Assembly (NCBI GenBank): GCA_963735175.1
Contig: CAVTJX010000016.1
Coordinates: 1 to 64,000, forward strand
DNA: 64,000 nt
Source of the DNA: CAVTJX01 sp963735175
Lineage (GTDB): Bacteria > Electryoneota > RPQS01
Direction: 5' to 3'
Below, piece after piece: positions 1-10,265 of the stretch. Position 1 is the first letter of the stretch; every line of letters starts with the position of its first letter. The translations under genes and the position numbers were made by a program. The notes beneath the pieces are model-generated. The model searched no databases, had not been told where the DNA came from, and saw only the letters and a program-made list of their open reading frames with translations.

Positions 1-11
1 TGATGATCTAG

Positions 12-3000
12 ATTAAGGCTTACATCACCAGCCAGTACACCGCCAGCAATGGCCAATTGGAGTATGTCTGCCTGGTTGGGGATGCCAACGGCGGCGTTGC
101 GATTCCGACGGACGGCACACAATTAGACAATTACTACGGCGCGTTAGGATCATCCGTCGGGCCCAATCCGGATCCGGTGCCGGATGTGGCGGGTGGCCGC
201 CTGACCTGCGCGGACGACTCCCAGTTGGATGCCATCGTTGCGAAGACAATCAACTATGAAGCCACGCCATACACGACAAAGTACCGGCTGGTTCACCCGT
301 ACCTGGTGCGTAGCCCACACGAGCGTGCCATCGAATCCGTCCACCAAGAACTACACGCGGCAGATCATGCTTCAGCACGGTGTGACCACCGCGAATTGGG
401 ATGTCTATAGCGGCCATGTCAACACGACGACCATGAACGCCCGGTTGGCGGAAGGCATTTCTGTTTTCAATCATCGCATGGGCTTTATCGGTGAAGTCAG
501 CAATTCAGACGCCGACAACACGCCCGTCACGCCGATGCAGCCGTTTGTCATGTCGATCACCTGCGGCACCGGCAACTTCACCAGCGATGGCACGTCGGAA
601 CATTGGCTGCGTCCGTCAGGCCAGGGTGTGAACACGCCAAAGGGCGCCATCGGCTGCGTCGGCCTGTATGGCAGCAGTACGCACGTGCCCTATAACAACA
701 TTCTTGACGCCGGCGCAATGTACGGTATCTATGTCCGCGACATCCAGACCCAGGGCATGGCCCTGGTGACTGGTAAGCTTGAACTTTACCGTAATTATTT
801 CATCGGCGAACCTGCCCAGGTGAGTAACTTCTGCTATTGGGCCAATCTGATGGGTGATCCGGCGGTGCCGATCTGGCGCAAGGTTCCAGCCCCCATTTCC
901 GTGGCGCGGCGGCCAGCGTCACCGTGGGTACCAATAACATCTCGGTGGCGGTGAATGTCACCGCCGGCGGCGCGCCGGTAGCGGATGCAATGGTCTGCCT
1001 CTATAAGGGCACGGAAACCTACAGCCGCGCGTTTACCGACGCCAACGGCCAGGTGAACATGCCCTGCTCGACCGCCACCACCGGCTATATGCAGATCACG
1101 ATCACGAAAGATAACGCCAAGCCCTATGTCGATTCGATTCAGGTCGTGACGTCAGCCGCCTCACTGGCGCTGAACACCGTCACCGTCGACGACAACTCCA
1201 CCGGCGGCACCAGCGGCGACGCCAACGGCGTGTTAAACCCCGGCGAGATCGTCGACCTCAGCATCAACCTGCGTAATGTCGGTACCTCCACCACGGTCAC
1301 CGGCATCAGCGGCACCTTAACTACCGCTTCGCCCGGTGTCTTGATCACGCAGGCAACAAGCAATTATCCGAATATCGCGGCAGGCGCGAACGCCGCCCCC
1401 GCGACTCCATTCCGTGTTTCCGTGACCTTGGCTTCTGGAAAACGAACTGGTCACATTCCTGTTGAATGTCAACTCGTCCGTGGGTCCGCAGACGATTCGT
1501 GTGGATCTGACCGCCCGCGCCGCTGACGTCGCCTACGCTGCTTACGTGTATACCGGACCCGGCGCGAGTGTCGACCCCGGCGAGAACGGCGACGTGATGG
1601 TAACTTTCCGCAATTCCGGTTCGCGGCCCTTAACGGCGGCCTGGGGCTACCTTCGTTCGCTGGATCCGTTGATCCACGTTACCGACTCCGCCGGCACCTT
1701 CGGCGCGGTAGCCGCGGGAGCGACCGGCGTCAACACGGCGAACCCATTCCACATCGAAGTCAGCCCGGGATCCTATAACGGTCACAAAGCGGTGATGGAA
1801 CTGGTGATTCTCGACACGAACGGCTTCCGCGACAGCACGCTTTTCGACAGTTCGAATTTCACGTTGAGCGCTACGAACTTCTACATCACCATCGGTACCC
1901 AGGGCGTAACCAGCCCCACCGGTCCGGACGACCACGGCTATTTCGCATTCGACAACACCGAGACCCAGCCGTCCAACAGCGGCTCGATCTACGATTGGGT
2001 GGAAATCCAGTCCATCGGCACCAACCTGAATTTTTCGGATGTGAGCGAAGATGACGACGACGTCACCGTCCTGACGTTGCCGTTCTCGTTCACCTTCTAC
2101 GGCCAGACTTTTAACGATGTCACGATCTGTTCCAACGGCTGGCTGGCTTTCGGCAGCTATCCGCTCATCGATGACTTCCGTAACTACCGCATGGGTTCGC
2201 CCATCGGGCCGCCGTATCAGGTGGCCGCCTACTGGGACGACTTGAAGGTCTCCGGATCAAACAACGTCTTCACCTACCTTAATACGACGGAACATTACTT
2301 CGTCGTGGAGTGGATCGCGCAGACATTGTGGTCACCGTATGCCAGCGAGATCTTCCAGATCATCCTTTATGATCCGGCATATTATCTATCGAGCACCGGT
2401 GACGGCAAGATCAAGGTGCAGTATAACACGGTGAACTGCGTTCCCAACAACACGTCCAACGACAACGATTACGCCTCCGTCGGCATTCAGAACGGCGACC
2501 ATTCCATCGGCCTCGATTACTGCTACTGGAATCAGTATTCCGCCGGTTCCGCCACCCTCGCCAACGGCCGTGCGATCATGTTCACCACCGACGCCACAGG
2601 GCAATTGAATCCTTCGATGGATGTCACACAGCCGAACGGCGGCGAGGCGTGGTTCATCGGCCAGGTTTACAGCATTCAATGGCGCAGCACCGCGGTCTCG
2701 GGCAATGTGAACGTGGCGCTCAATCGCAACTACCCGTCGGGCACGTGGGAAACGATCTTCAGCAATACGCCCAATGACGGCCGGCAATTCTGGACCGTCA
2801 CTGGCCCGTCGTCGACCACGGCGCGCATCCGCGTCACGGGCGTGTTGAATCCTGCGGCCGGCGACACAAGCGACGCCGACTTCACCATCGTGCAGCCCTC
2901 GGCCACGATCATCGAACCCAATGGCGGCGAAGACCTCACGTCCGGCACACTGGCATGGATCCGCTGGACCTCCACCGGCCTCGGCGTCGCCCGCGTGGAC

Positions 3001-4251
3001 CTGAATCGCAATTATCCGTCGGGCGCCTGGGAAGAAGTCGTTCCCTGGGCAGCCGACAGCTTGCGCTGGCTGATCTCGGGCACGCCCACGCATAACGCCC
3101 GCATCCGTGTCGTCGGCATCAGCCTGCCCACCGTGGGTGACACGAGCAACGCCAACTTCTCGATCGGAGTCGCGCCGATAATCACCCACGACCCGCATGC
3201 CGATATGGCCACGGGCGCGGCCCTGTTTGTCGCCAAGATCACCGATGACGTGCCCGGCTTCACGACCAAGCTGTTCTACCGCCTCGTGGGCGCGATGAAT
3301 TATGACTCGCTCACGTTTGTCTCCACAGGCAACGCCGATGAATACTCTGTCACGACCCCAGCGCTTGCTGCGGGCAAGTACGAGTATTACCTGCGTTCCA
3401 GTGATACCAGTTCGCTTTTCCGCTGGCTGCCGGCAAGTGGCGCCTATCGCTTCGACGTCGGCACTATCGGCACATCGTGGATTTCCCACGACGACGGGAC
3501 GGCGGAGAATTACAACTGGGTGGATGGTCCCGGTTACAAATGGGCGGTCAAGTTCGATCCCGGCACATATCCGTACTACCTGAATGCCGGTCGCTTTGCC
3601 GTGTGTCCCACCTGTCCTGGCGCGTTCCATGATCAAGTGACCTTCGAGGTCCTGCTCGCCGACGGCGCCGGCGGCATGCCGGGCACGGTTGTCTTCGCCG
3701 ATACCACCGGCAGCGCGGGGAATGTGATCGGCGGTCTTCCCGGCGGCGGCGCTGCCTGGGTCGACGTCGTCACGCGCAGCGGCGGCGCGCCGTTGCAATT
3801 GAACGGACCGTTCTACCTTGCCGTCTCCAACTTCGGAACGCGGCTGCATCCGTCCGCCTTCGGCTCCGATACCCTGGGCACGCGGAATCATCTCTCATAC
3901 ATCTACGACGAGTGTGCCCACACCTGGCTGAACGAAGACCAGGCCGACGAGTCCACCCGTCCCGGCAACCGCATGATTCGCGTGAACGGCTATCCTCTGA
4001 CTGCGCCGACAACACTGGTGGCCTATCGCACCGATGGCGGCGGTCAGATCCACGCTACGTTGCGCTGGACATCCACCGGCGCACCCCACTATCGCGTCTA
4101 CAGCGCGACCACTCCGTCGGGACCGTTCAATACACTGGAAGGTACAGCTACGGGTGGAGATGTGGGCGCCGCAATCAGCTTCACGGATACGAACGCGGTC
4201 AACGAAGCGATCAAGCGCTTCTACACAGTCGTCGCGTCCGACACGCCCTAA
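12..4251 (+). CDS. Gingipain-like C25 cysteine peptidase, partial, with three frameshifts
   Basis: Secreted or surface peptidase of family C25. Four consecutive reading segments form one protein; the reading frame changes near 282, 895 and 1435. The catalytic-cysteine motif ITCGTGNF lies near 553-576, preceded by the usual STKNYTRQ segment. After the peptidase come an Ig-like region, a nidogen-like domain (about 1890-2600), two copies of a module beginning QPNGGE (about 2630-3170), a region whose modules recur in the protein at 32582, and a final fibronectin-like domain. The end is a TAA followed by a strong terminator. No sorting tail is visible, unlike the two secreted proteins at 39146 and 42288. 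An in-frame TAG at 9-11 at the contig edge may be another error, so the true start is outside the window or lost. Family call is firm; substrate unknown. Confidence 0.85.
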
Positions 4252-4271
4252 TCCCGGCGGCAGCACAAATG

Positions 4272-4310
4272 AAAACGGCGACCCGGTTTTTCCGGGTCGC
4301 CGTTTTTTTA
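4272..4310 (+). terminator. Rho-independent terminator after the C25 peptidase
   Basis: A perfect 15-bp stem (4272-4286 with 4292-4306) with a short T loop is followed by a run of T to 4309. It starts about 20 bases after the peptidase stop codon. Confidence 0.93.
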
Positions 4311-4330
4311 CGATCAAATCGCGTCTACTA

Positions 4331-4354
4331 GCCAATCCGCTCCCGCGGATTGGC
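4331..4354. repeat. Short hairpin with TCCC apex
   Basis: Perfect 10-bp arms GCCAATCCGC (4331-4340) and GCGGATTGGC (4345-4354) flank TCCC. The apex CGC-TCCC-GCG is shared, apart from one base, with hairpins at 4385 (opposite strand) and 35529, although the stems differ. Confidence 0.7.
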
Positions 4355-4384
4355 TTCACCGGTGCCAACGCAGTCAAATACAAA

Positions 4385-4406
4385 CCGGCACGCAGGAGCG
4401 TGCCGG
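4385..4406. repeat. Short hairpin with conserved apex, opposite orientation
   Basis: Perfect 9-bp arms CCGGCACGC (4385-4393) and GCGTGCCGG (4398-4406). Read on the minus strand its apex is CGC-TCCT-GCG, like the hairpins at 4331 and 35529. Confidence 0.7.
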
Positions 4407-4442
4407 CTAGTAATTTGAAATACAGGTCGCAACAATGCATCC

Positions 4443-4510
4443 CCTGGGCAGCGGGCTCTGACCCGCCGCAATTTCCGGCAAGAGCAACGGGACAGAGCCC
4501 GTTGCCCAGG
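4443..4510. repeat. 18-bp inverted repeat
   Basis: Arms at 4443-4460 and 4493-4510 match with one mismatch and enclose 32 bases. It lies downstream of both converging genes. Function unknown; transcript-end protection or a REP-like element are possibilities. Confidence 0.65.
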
Positions 4511-4536
4511 TTTTCATGAGGCATATCTGCTGAGAA

Positions 4537-4590
4537 CAATCCAGCCCGTGCGTCTTCGCGCGGCGGCAATCACGGGCGTCAGCGCCATCG
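4537..4590. repeat. Dispersed intergenic repeat, copy A
   Basis: This 54-base stretch matches 29843-29895 at 49 positions with one single-base gap. Both copies sit just beyond the 3' end of a minus-strand gene (DUF35 here, the mutase there). Confidence 0.75.
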
Positions 4591-4610
4591 AATCCAACGT
4601 TGCGCGTTGG

Positions 4611-5006
4611 CTATTCCGGAACCACCTTGTAACCGTAGAGGTGGATGCCTTCCGGGCCGTCGTCGTTAATCTTGCGGAACTCGACGCGCACGCGCATGCC
4701 GATGGCCACCTTGTCCACGGGAACGTCCGTGATCTGCGTCGTGATCCGCCCACCGCCGTCAAGCTGAATGATGCCCAGCGCGTAGGGACTCTGCGTTTCA
4801 AAGCCTTGCGGCGCCACACGGATCACGGTGTACGTCAGCAGTTCGCCGCCGAACGGCAGCTTCACCGGCTTGAAACTGCGGTTGCCGTTGCCCGGTTCCA
4901 CCAGTCGTGGGGGAAAGAACACGCGGCCCGTCTTCGTCGACTTCGCCGCTTCGCCGCGATAACGTTGCGGGATTTCGCGCCAGTAGCGCGCGGTATTGCC
5001 TGCCAT
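4611..5006 (-). CDS. DUF35 OB-fold protein, partner of thiolase/HMG-CoA synthase
   Basis: A 131-residue OB-fold protein of the DUF35 family. In archaea such proteins bridge acetoacetyl-CoA thiolase and HMG-CoA synthase in a channelling complex. The rubredoxin-like N-terminal part (GRVFFPPR) is present, but the protein has no cysteine at all, so the usual four-cysteine zinc ribbon is missing. The C-terminal OB fold is intact, including IGMRVRVEF. It is the last gene of the minus-strand set HMG-CoA synthase, BioY, thiolase, DUF35, 24 bases after the thiolase gene. An AGGAGA ribosome site lies eight bases before the ATG. Confidence 0.85.
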   Translation of the reverse strand: MAGNTARYWREIPQRYRGEAAKSTKTGRVFFPPRLVEPGNGNRSFKPVKLPFGGELLTYTVIRVAPQGFETQSPYALGIIQLDGGGRITTQITDVPVDKVAIGMRVRVEFRKINDDGPEGIHLYGYKVVPE

Positions 5007-5030
5007 CTATCGTCTCTCCTTGGCTATCGC

Positions 5031-6203
5031 TTACAGGGCGCGAAGAATATGAACAATCGCCGAACCGCCCGAGCCGCCCATGTTCTGGGCCAGCCCCACG
5101 GTAGGTTTGGAAAGCTGACGGTCGCCGGCCTCGCCGCGGAGCTGGTACGCCAGCTCGACGATCTGCGCGATGCCCGTCGCCCCCACCGGATGGCCCTTCG
5201 ATTTCAGGCCGCCCGAGGGATTAATGGGAATCTTGCCGCCCAGCGCGGTCGCGCCGTTCGCCGCCGCCTCACCACCCTTACCCAGCGGGAAGAAGCCGAG
5301 CGCTTCGGTGACGCCGATTTCGGCGATGGTAAAGCAGTCGTGCACTTCGGCGAAGCTGATGTCCTTCGGTCCCACTCCCGCCATTTTATATGCCTGCTGC
5401 GCCGCGAATTCCGTCGAACGGAACGTCGTCAAGTCCTCGCGGTCGTGCAGCGCGATGGTATCGGTGGCTGCGCCCGTGCCGATGACCGTGACGAGCGGAT
5501 GCTGCTTGAATTTCTTCTTTGCCAGTTCCAGCGGACAGAGAATCACCGCCGCCGCGCCGTCGGTAATCGGCGAGCAGTCGTAGAGCCGTAGCGGATCCGC
5601 CACCATCGTCGCCTTCTTCACGTCGTCCAACGATAGCTTCACGCGATACTGGGCGTTGGGATTCATGAATCCGTTGGCGTGGTTCTTCACCGCCACGTGG
5701 GCGAGCTGGTCGCGGAAGCGGTCAGCGGGAATCCGGTACTTCGCGCGATAGGCGTTGGCGATCATCGCATAAAGACCGGGGAAGGTCGCCCCGTTGTAGC
5801 CTTCGTACTCCTGGTCGGCGGCGGTCGCTAGCGCGTAGGTCGCGCTGCCGCCGTCGACGTCGAGCATCTTCTCCACGCCGCTGACCATCACGATGTCGTT
5901 CAGCCCGAGAGCGACTTCCATCCAACCCATGCGCATGGCCAGACCGCCCGAGGCGCAAGCCGATTCGACACGCGCGGCGGGAATCGGGCACTGCCCGAGA
6001 TAGTCGGCCAGCAGACTTGCCAGGTGCTCCTGCCCGACGAACAGGCCGGGGGACATGGAGCCCACATACAGGGAGTCGATGCGGTCCACGCCCGCATCAT
6101 CCATCGCCTTCAGTGCGGCCTCGACGAAAATGTCGCGCAGGGACTTTTCCCAGAGCTCGCCCCACTTATTGACGCCGACACCGATCACTGCCACATCACG
6201 CAT
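5031..6203 (-). CDS. Thiolase-family protein (acetoacetyl-CoA thiolase type)
   Basis: Condenses or cleaves acyl-CoA; beside HMG-CoA synthase and DUF35 the likely job is acetyl-CoA to acetoacetyl-CoA. 390 residues, the normal length. The nucleophilic cysteine is in VESACASGG (about residue 85) and the catalytic histidine in KSKGHPVGATG (about residue 338). The C-terminal loop reads NMGGSGGSA, without the second cysteine of classical thiolases, as in SCP-x and archaeal-type members. Intact frame. A different acyl-CoA substrate cannot be excluded from sequence. Confidence 0.9.
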   Translation of the reverse strand: MRDVAVIGVGVNKWGELWEKSLRDIFVEAALKAMDDAGVDRIDSLYVGSMSPGLFVGQEHLASLLADYLGQCPIPAARVESACASGGLAMRMGWMEVALGLNDIVMVSGVEKMLDVDGGSATYALATAADQEYEGYNGATFPGLYAMIANAYRAKYRIPADRFRDQLAHVAVKNHANGFMNPNAQYRVKLSLDDVKKATMVADPLRLYDCSPITDGAAAVILCPLELAKKKFKQHPLVTVIGTGAATDTIALHDREDLTTFRSTEFAAQQAYKMAGVGPKDISFAEVHDCFTIAEIGVTEALGFFPLGKGGEAAANGATALGGKIPINPSGGLKSKGHPVGATGIAQIVELAYQLRGEAGDRQLSKPTVGLAQNMGGSGGSAIVHILRAL

Positions 6204-6279
6204 GGATAGTTCCTATGGGTTGGTTGCCGATGCCTGTTCGCCGGAGGCACTATCCTCCGGGCAACCGCCGCGTTCGTTG

Positions 6280-6843
6280 TTAAATCAGTTTGCGCAGCGC
6301 CGGCAGGGCCAGCGTCGCCGCGAAGATCTTCAGCGCGTCCCCGGCCAGAAACGGATAGACGCCCAGTTCCAGCGCGCGCTCCGTGCCCACCAGCAGCGAC
6401 AGCCAGCTCGCGCCGAAGGCAAGGATCACCGCCGTGCCCGCCAGCATCGCCAGCGCCATCGTCCCTACGCGCTTGTCAAAGCCGCGTTCGGCCAGAAAGC
6501 CCGTCACGTACGCCGCCGGCACGAAGCCCAGCAGGTAGCCCGCCGTCGGACCGAAGAAGGGCGCCAGGCCCAGCGCGCCACCGGCGAAAACCGGCAGGCC
6601 GCTCGCGCCTTCCGCCAGATAGGCTAGCACCGCCATGCTGCCGCGCACGCTGCCCAGCAGGGTGCCGACCAGAAGGATACCCAGCGTCTGGCCGGTCACC
6701 GGCACAGGGCTGAAGGGGAGATAAAAGGAAATCTGCGCCGTGAGTGCGATCAGCAGACTGCCCGCCAAAGTCAAGATGATCTGATACGTCCACCACGCCG
6801 CACGGGAGGTATTCTGCGGCGCATATGTTGCTGCAACCGTCAT
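6280..6843 (-). CDS. bioY: BioY biotin-uptake substrate-binding membrane protein
   Basis: S component of an ECF-type biotin transporter, 187 residues with six hydrophobic segments. Typical BioY features are the PVPVTGQTLG segment near residue 50, the GLPVFAGG segment near residue 82 and the GYLLGF helix. It lies between HMG-CoA synthase (34 bases upstream) and thiolase on the same strand, so it appears cotranscribed with them. Two ECF-like ATPases are at 22102-23470, but no EcfT is in the window. BioY can act alone in some species. GGAAAG precedes the ATG. Confidence 0.93.
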   Translation of the reverse strand: MTVAATYAPQNTSRAAWWTYQIILTLAGSLLIALTAQISFYLPFSPVPVTGQTLGILLVGTLLGSVRGSMAVLAYLAEGASGLPVFAGGALGLAPFFGPTAGYLLGFVPAAYVTGFLAERGFDKRVGTMALAMLAGTAVILAFGASWLSLLVGTERALELGVYPFLAGDALKIFAATLALPALRKLI

Positions 6844-6877
6844 CTGTCACTTTCCGGGGGCCTATTGCCCCGCCATT

Positions 6878-8010
6878 TTAATTTTGCCACGGAACTTGGC
6901 ATACGTTCCGTAATCGAGGTAGTACCTTGTTCTCGTCCAATTGCGGCCGCGTCATCGGCGCCAGCCGCGCCTTACCTTTAATGGCGTCGGTCACGGTGTA
7001 GACGAAGCCGTCCGAACCCGCGCCGCTGCCGTAACTGACCATAAAAATCCTGTCGCCCGGCTTGGCCACGTCCAGGATGGCGGTCAGCCCCATGGGCGAG
7101 GCGCCTGAGTAGGTGTTGCCCAGCCACGGCGTCAGCCAGCCGGTTTCATATTGTTTGCGATTGAAGCCCAGCATCTCCGCCGCCCGCATGGGGAACTTGC
7201 CGTTGGGCTGATGGAACACGGCAAACCGGAAATCCGCAGGCGTCATATTCGACATTTCCAGCAGCATCCGCGCAGCTCCCAGTGTCGTCCGGAAATAGGC
7301 CGCATCGCCTGTAAACCTACCACCATGTGACGGATAGGATGCGTGTTCGCGCCGCCAGAAGTCCGGCGTGTCGGTCATGAACGACGTCGTGTAGTCCACC
7401 GTCGCCAGCACGCCCGGGCCCTTGCCAAAGAGGAAGGCTGCCGCGCCCGCCGACGCCGAATACTCCAGCGCATCGCCCGGAGCACCCTGCGACGTGTCCG
7501 CACCGATGCCCAGGCCGTATTTAATCAGACCGGCTTTCACCAGGCCGTAGGAGACAAACATGCCTTCGCTGCCGGCCTTGCAGGCGAACTCCATATCCGC
7601 GCAGTGAATCGCCGGCGTCGCGCCGAGCGCTTCCGCCACGGTCGTGCCCGAGGGCTTCACCGCGTAGGGGTGCGATTCCGAACCGATATAAATCGCGCCA
7701 ATCTCGGCGGCGTTGACGCCCGCGCGGACGACCGCGCGCCGCGCCGCTTCCACCGACATCGTGATGACATCCTGATCCGGGGCCGGCACGCTCTTCTATA
7801 CAGCATCAAACCGCGCTTGTAGGCGTCGGCGTCGGCACCCCAGACCTTGGCAATCTCTTCCAGTTTAATGCGGTAACGCGGAATGTAGCTGCCATACCCG
7901 ATGATGCCCACAGGCTCTTCGGTACGCGCGGCTGCCGCCGGACGCGCCGCCTTCGTCGCCGTCGTTTTCACGGCGCTTTTCGACGCGGACTTGCTCGGTG
8001 CCTTCGGCAT
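6878..8010 (-). CDS. Archaeal-type hydroxymethylglutaryl-CoA synthase, one frameshift
   Basis: Makes HMG-CoA from acetoacetyl-CoA and acetyl-CoA, the entry to the mevalonate pathway. After a low-complexity Ala/Lys/Thr N-terminus the conserved core starts at GIIGYGSYIPRYRI. The frame shifts near 7795, in the KRGL...SVPAPDQD segment. The catalytic cysteine is in EFACKAG and the catalytic histidine in FHQPNGKFP. Reconstructed length about 376 residues; the archaeal form is about 350, so the extra is the N-terminal extension. GGGAG lies six bases before the ATG and a strong promoter lies 75 bases upstream. First gene of the set with BioY, thiolase and DUF35. Confidence 0.9.
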
Positions 8011-8084
8011 GCATTCTCCCTTTTTCTATACAGATCGCCAGGCCGGCTTAAATGCTTGGGATGTGCTTCTGAGCACAATTCATG

Positions 8085-8113
8085 AAAATAGCGTTTCTGG
8101 AGAAGTTTGTCAA
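8085..8113 (-). promoter_or_regulatory. Sigma-70-type promoter of the HMG-CoA synthase operon
   Basis: On the minus strand TTGACA (8113-8108), 17 bases, then TATTTT (8090-8085). The start codon is about 75 bases downstream. Confidence 0.8.
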
Positions 8114-8259
8114 GCTTAGAGAGACTCCTGCCCCGGATCTCCATCCCACAGGCTTCCACCGGGGCAACAAGGCAGGGCATGTCTGCTCTTTTTAACCCCT
8201 TAATTGAGCCAAAGGTGCATCCTATGTGCAAAGATTCACGTTATTTGCATAAGAAAGCA

Positions 8260-10084
8260 CTACTTTCGTTGGCCTCTAGAGAGGAGTGCCGCCTGGAATT
8301 TTGCCTGGTCGCTGAAGGAGGCCGGGTATTCCAGCTCCGCCAGATAGCGGTCGCCGACCTTCTTCAACTGCGGGAAGATCAGCCCGCGACCCAGGGGGAA
8401 TTTCTGCGTCCGCAGATCGACTTCCTCACGCAGCGGATCGGTAAAGCACAGCGCCTCCCGCAACGCCACGGCCTGATCTTTGGCGCCCGCGGCTTTGATG
8501 TTGCCGATCTGTGCGAGCAGGTCTTCCACGTGCGCGTCGATGGTCGCCAGATTCACGCGGAATTTGCGCTTGCCGTCCTCCATCACTTCCTCAATCGCGC
8601 CATTCTTCTGGAAAAAGTGATACATCAAGTTGCGCGCCTTAATGTGCGCCTGCTCGGGGATAAACCTGAGCCCCTGCACCATCGACACCAGCATCGCATA
8701 ATGCCCGGCTTCGGCGAGCTTGTGGTGGATGATACCGTCGCGGGCCATGCGCGTCATCGCAAACATGCCGAACAACTCGGCCCGGGCTTCTTCCAGCGGC
8801 GAATACTCGGCTTCCAGATAATCCCGCGCCTGCTTGCCCTGATGCTGTGGATCCATCGCGCCCGTTGTGTGTCCCAGCTCGTGCAGCGCCGAGTGAATCT
8901 GCGCGCCTTCAAACAGGAATTCGCGGTAGTCCTCAAAGGCCGCGTGGACCATGAATTCCTCGGCCATCAAATCGCCCGACATCTTGTGAATCGCCTTGGC
9001 CGTGTTGCGGTAGACGAGGTTCACCGAGCCGACGTTAGCGATCACCCAATCATCGTTGGGCAGCGACTGCGCCGCAATCGTCATCGGTGAATTGACATAA
9101 TCGCCGCTCCAGCTCAGCACATCGACAAAGCGGAGATTCGGCAGCTTAGACGGGTCGACCAGCAGCTTTTTATGATCCCACGGCGCGGTCGCCTCAAGCT
9201 CCGGCAGCTTCGCCACCAACGACTTCAGGAGCGCCTGAGCTTCCAGATTCTCCACATACACCGCCCCGGCCGCTTCGCCGCGCGCATTCTTCCAGTTGTC
9301 GAGATAGACTTCCAGCGCCGTCGAGAGAATCAAATCCAACGGGGATTTGTGACGGATCCAGAGGAAGTCGGCGATGCGCCGCGATTCCGCCGTGCCATGC
9401 CGCAGCTCTTCGATCTTGCCGTCAAGGTAAATGCGAAATTCGGGATAGCGGCAATGGACGCGGGCTTTATCCAAATGGTCAATCACGCGCTTCAGATGCT
9501 CGCGGTAGCGCTCTTCGTTCAGGCGCATCACCACCTTGCCGTCCTGACGCTCAGCCATGGCATTGACGACGTTCGCCTGATCGCCCAGCGCATTCCACTC
9601 ATCTTCCGTCATATCGGCCGGATACAGCCCCGCCTTGTCGGGGAGCGTCAAGCCGTCAAACAGAAACGCCCGTACGGCGGCAAAATCCGCCTCAAGCTCT
9701 GCCACCCCCGGCTTTGGTCACCAGTGCCCGCACGTCGCTCTCCGGCAGCATCAGCAGGTGATTCTTGCGCGGCAACAGCGAATAGGGGCTGTTCTGCAGG
9801 TTGTAGATCACCCTGTAGTTATGGATCGCCGCCTGTTGCTCCGGTGTGGCCACGGCCCACAGCCGCTCCAGCAGCCGCAGCACGGTGGGGGTTTTCGGCT
9901 CGTACTGGTCGCGGTAGACGGGATTCATCATACTGACGGCTTCGGCCAGATGGCCCAGAACCTGAATGTCTTCATCGGTAAAGCCTGTCAGATCAAATTC
10001 CACCCGCGCCAGCGCCGCCCGCCGCGGCGGTTCGTCTTTTTGCTGGTAGGGAATAAACTGGATCTCGCTGGGAGCAGCACTCAC
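8260..10084 (-). CDS. M49-family metallopeptidase (dipeptidyl peptidase III-like), one frameshift
   Basis: Zinc peptidase that would remove dipeptides from peptide N-termini. The zinc site is a five-residue HELGH (in ALHELGHTTG) rather than the six-residue HEXXGH of most M49 enzymes, followed about 30 residues later by EEARAE, which supplies the third ligand. The frame shifts near 9703 at a run of five C; the N-terminal segment includes NPVYRDQYEPKT and LPESDVRALV. I chose the GTG at 10084 because GGAGG lies six bases upstream. Reconstructed length is about 608 residues. No signal peptide, so probably cytoplasmic. A promoter is at 10152-10180. Confidence 0.88.
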
Positions 10085-10151
10085 GGCAAACCTCCACGGT
10101 CTATTGTTGATGTACGTGTCCAAAATAGACGGACCCCGCGCCCAAAACCAG

Positions 10152-10180
10152 AACATACCACATTCCCACAACGGAATCAA
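10152..10180 (-). promoter_or_regulatory. Promoter of the M49 peptidase gene
   Basis: Minus strand TTGATT (10180-10175), 17-base spacer, TATGTT (10157-10152), about 68 bases before the chosen GTG start. Confidence 0.7.
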
Positions 10181-10185
10181 GTAGC

Positions 10186-10247
10186 GCCCAGCTTGCTGGG
10201 CTCCGTTAGGGTCTTCCCTCTGGCCTTCCCCTACTTCAGTAGGGGAA
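10186..10247. repeat. Two adjacent palindromes between rlmI and the peptidase gene
   Basis: GCCCAGC and GCTGGGC around TT (10186-10201), and TTCCCCTACT and AGTAGGGGAA around TC (10226-10247). They follow the 3' end of rlmI on the minus strand and may end or stabilise its transcript, but no T-run follows. Confidence 0.6.
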
Positions 10248-10265
10248 CGGGAAGGGGTTTCTGTA

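Larger units (their letters stand above)
4252..4610. other. Hairpin-rich intergenic region between convergent genes
   Basis: This spacer separates the plus-strand C25 peptidase from the minus-strand DUF35 gene. It holds the terminator at 4272-4310, three separate inverted repeats (4331-4354, 4385-4406, 4443-4510) and one copy of a dispersed repeat (4537-4590). I see no convincing gene. Confidence 0.7.

Noticed and set aside
2386..3891. Long minus-strand frame inside the C25 gene (501 codons)
   Set aside because: Arg/Gly/Ala-rich composition typical of antisense to a GC-rich gene; the plus strand encodes clear domains.
7968..8231. Minus-strand frame between the HMG-CoA synthase and the M49 peptidase
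   Set aside because: It spans the synthase promoter, has no ribosome site and no recognisable sequence.
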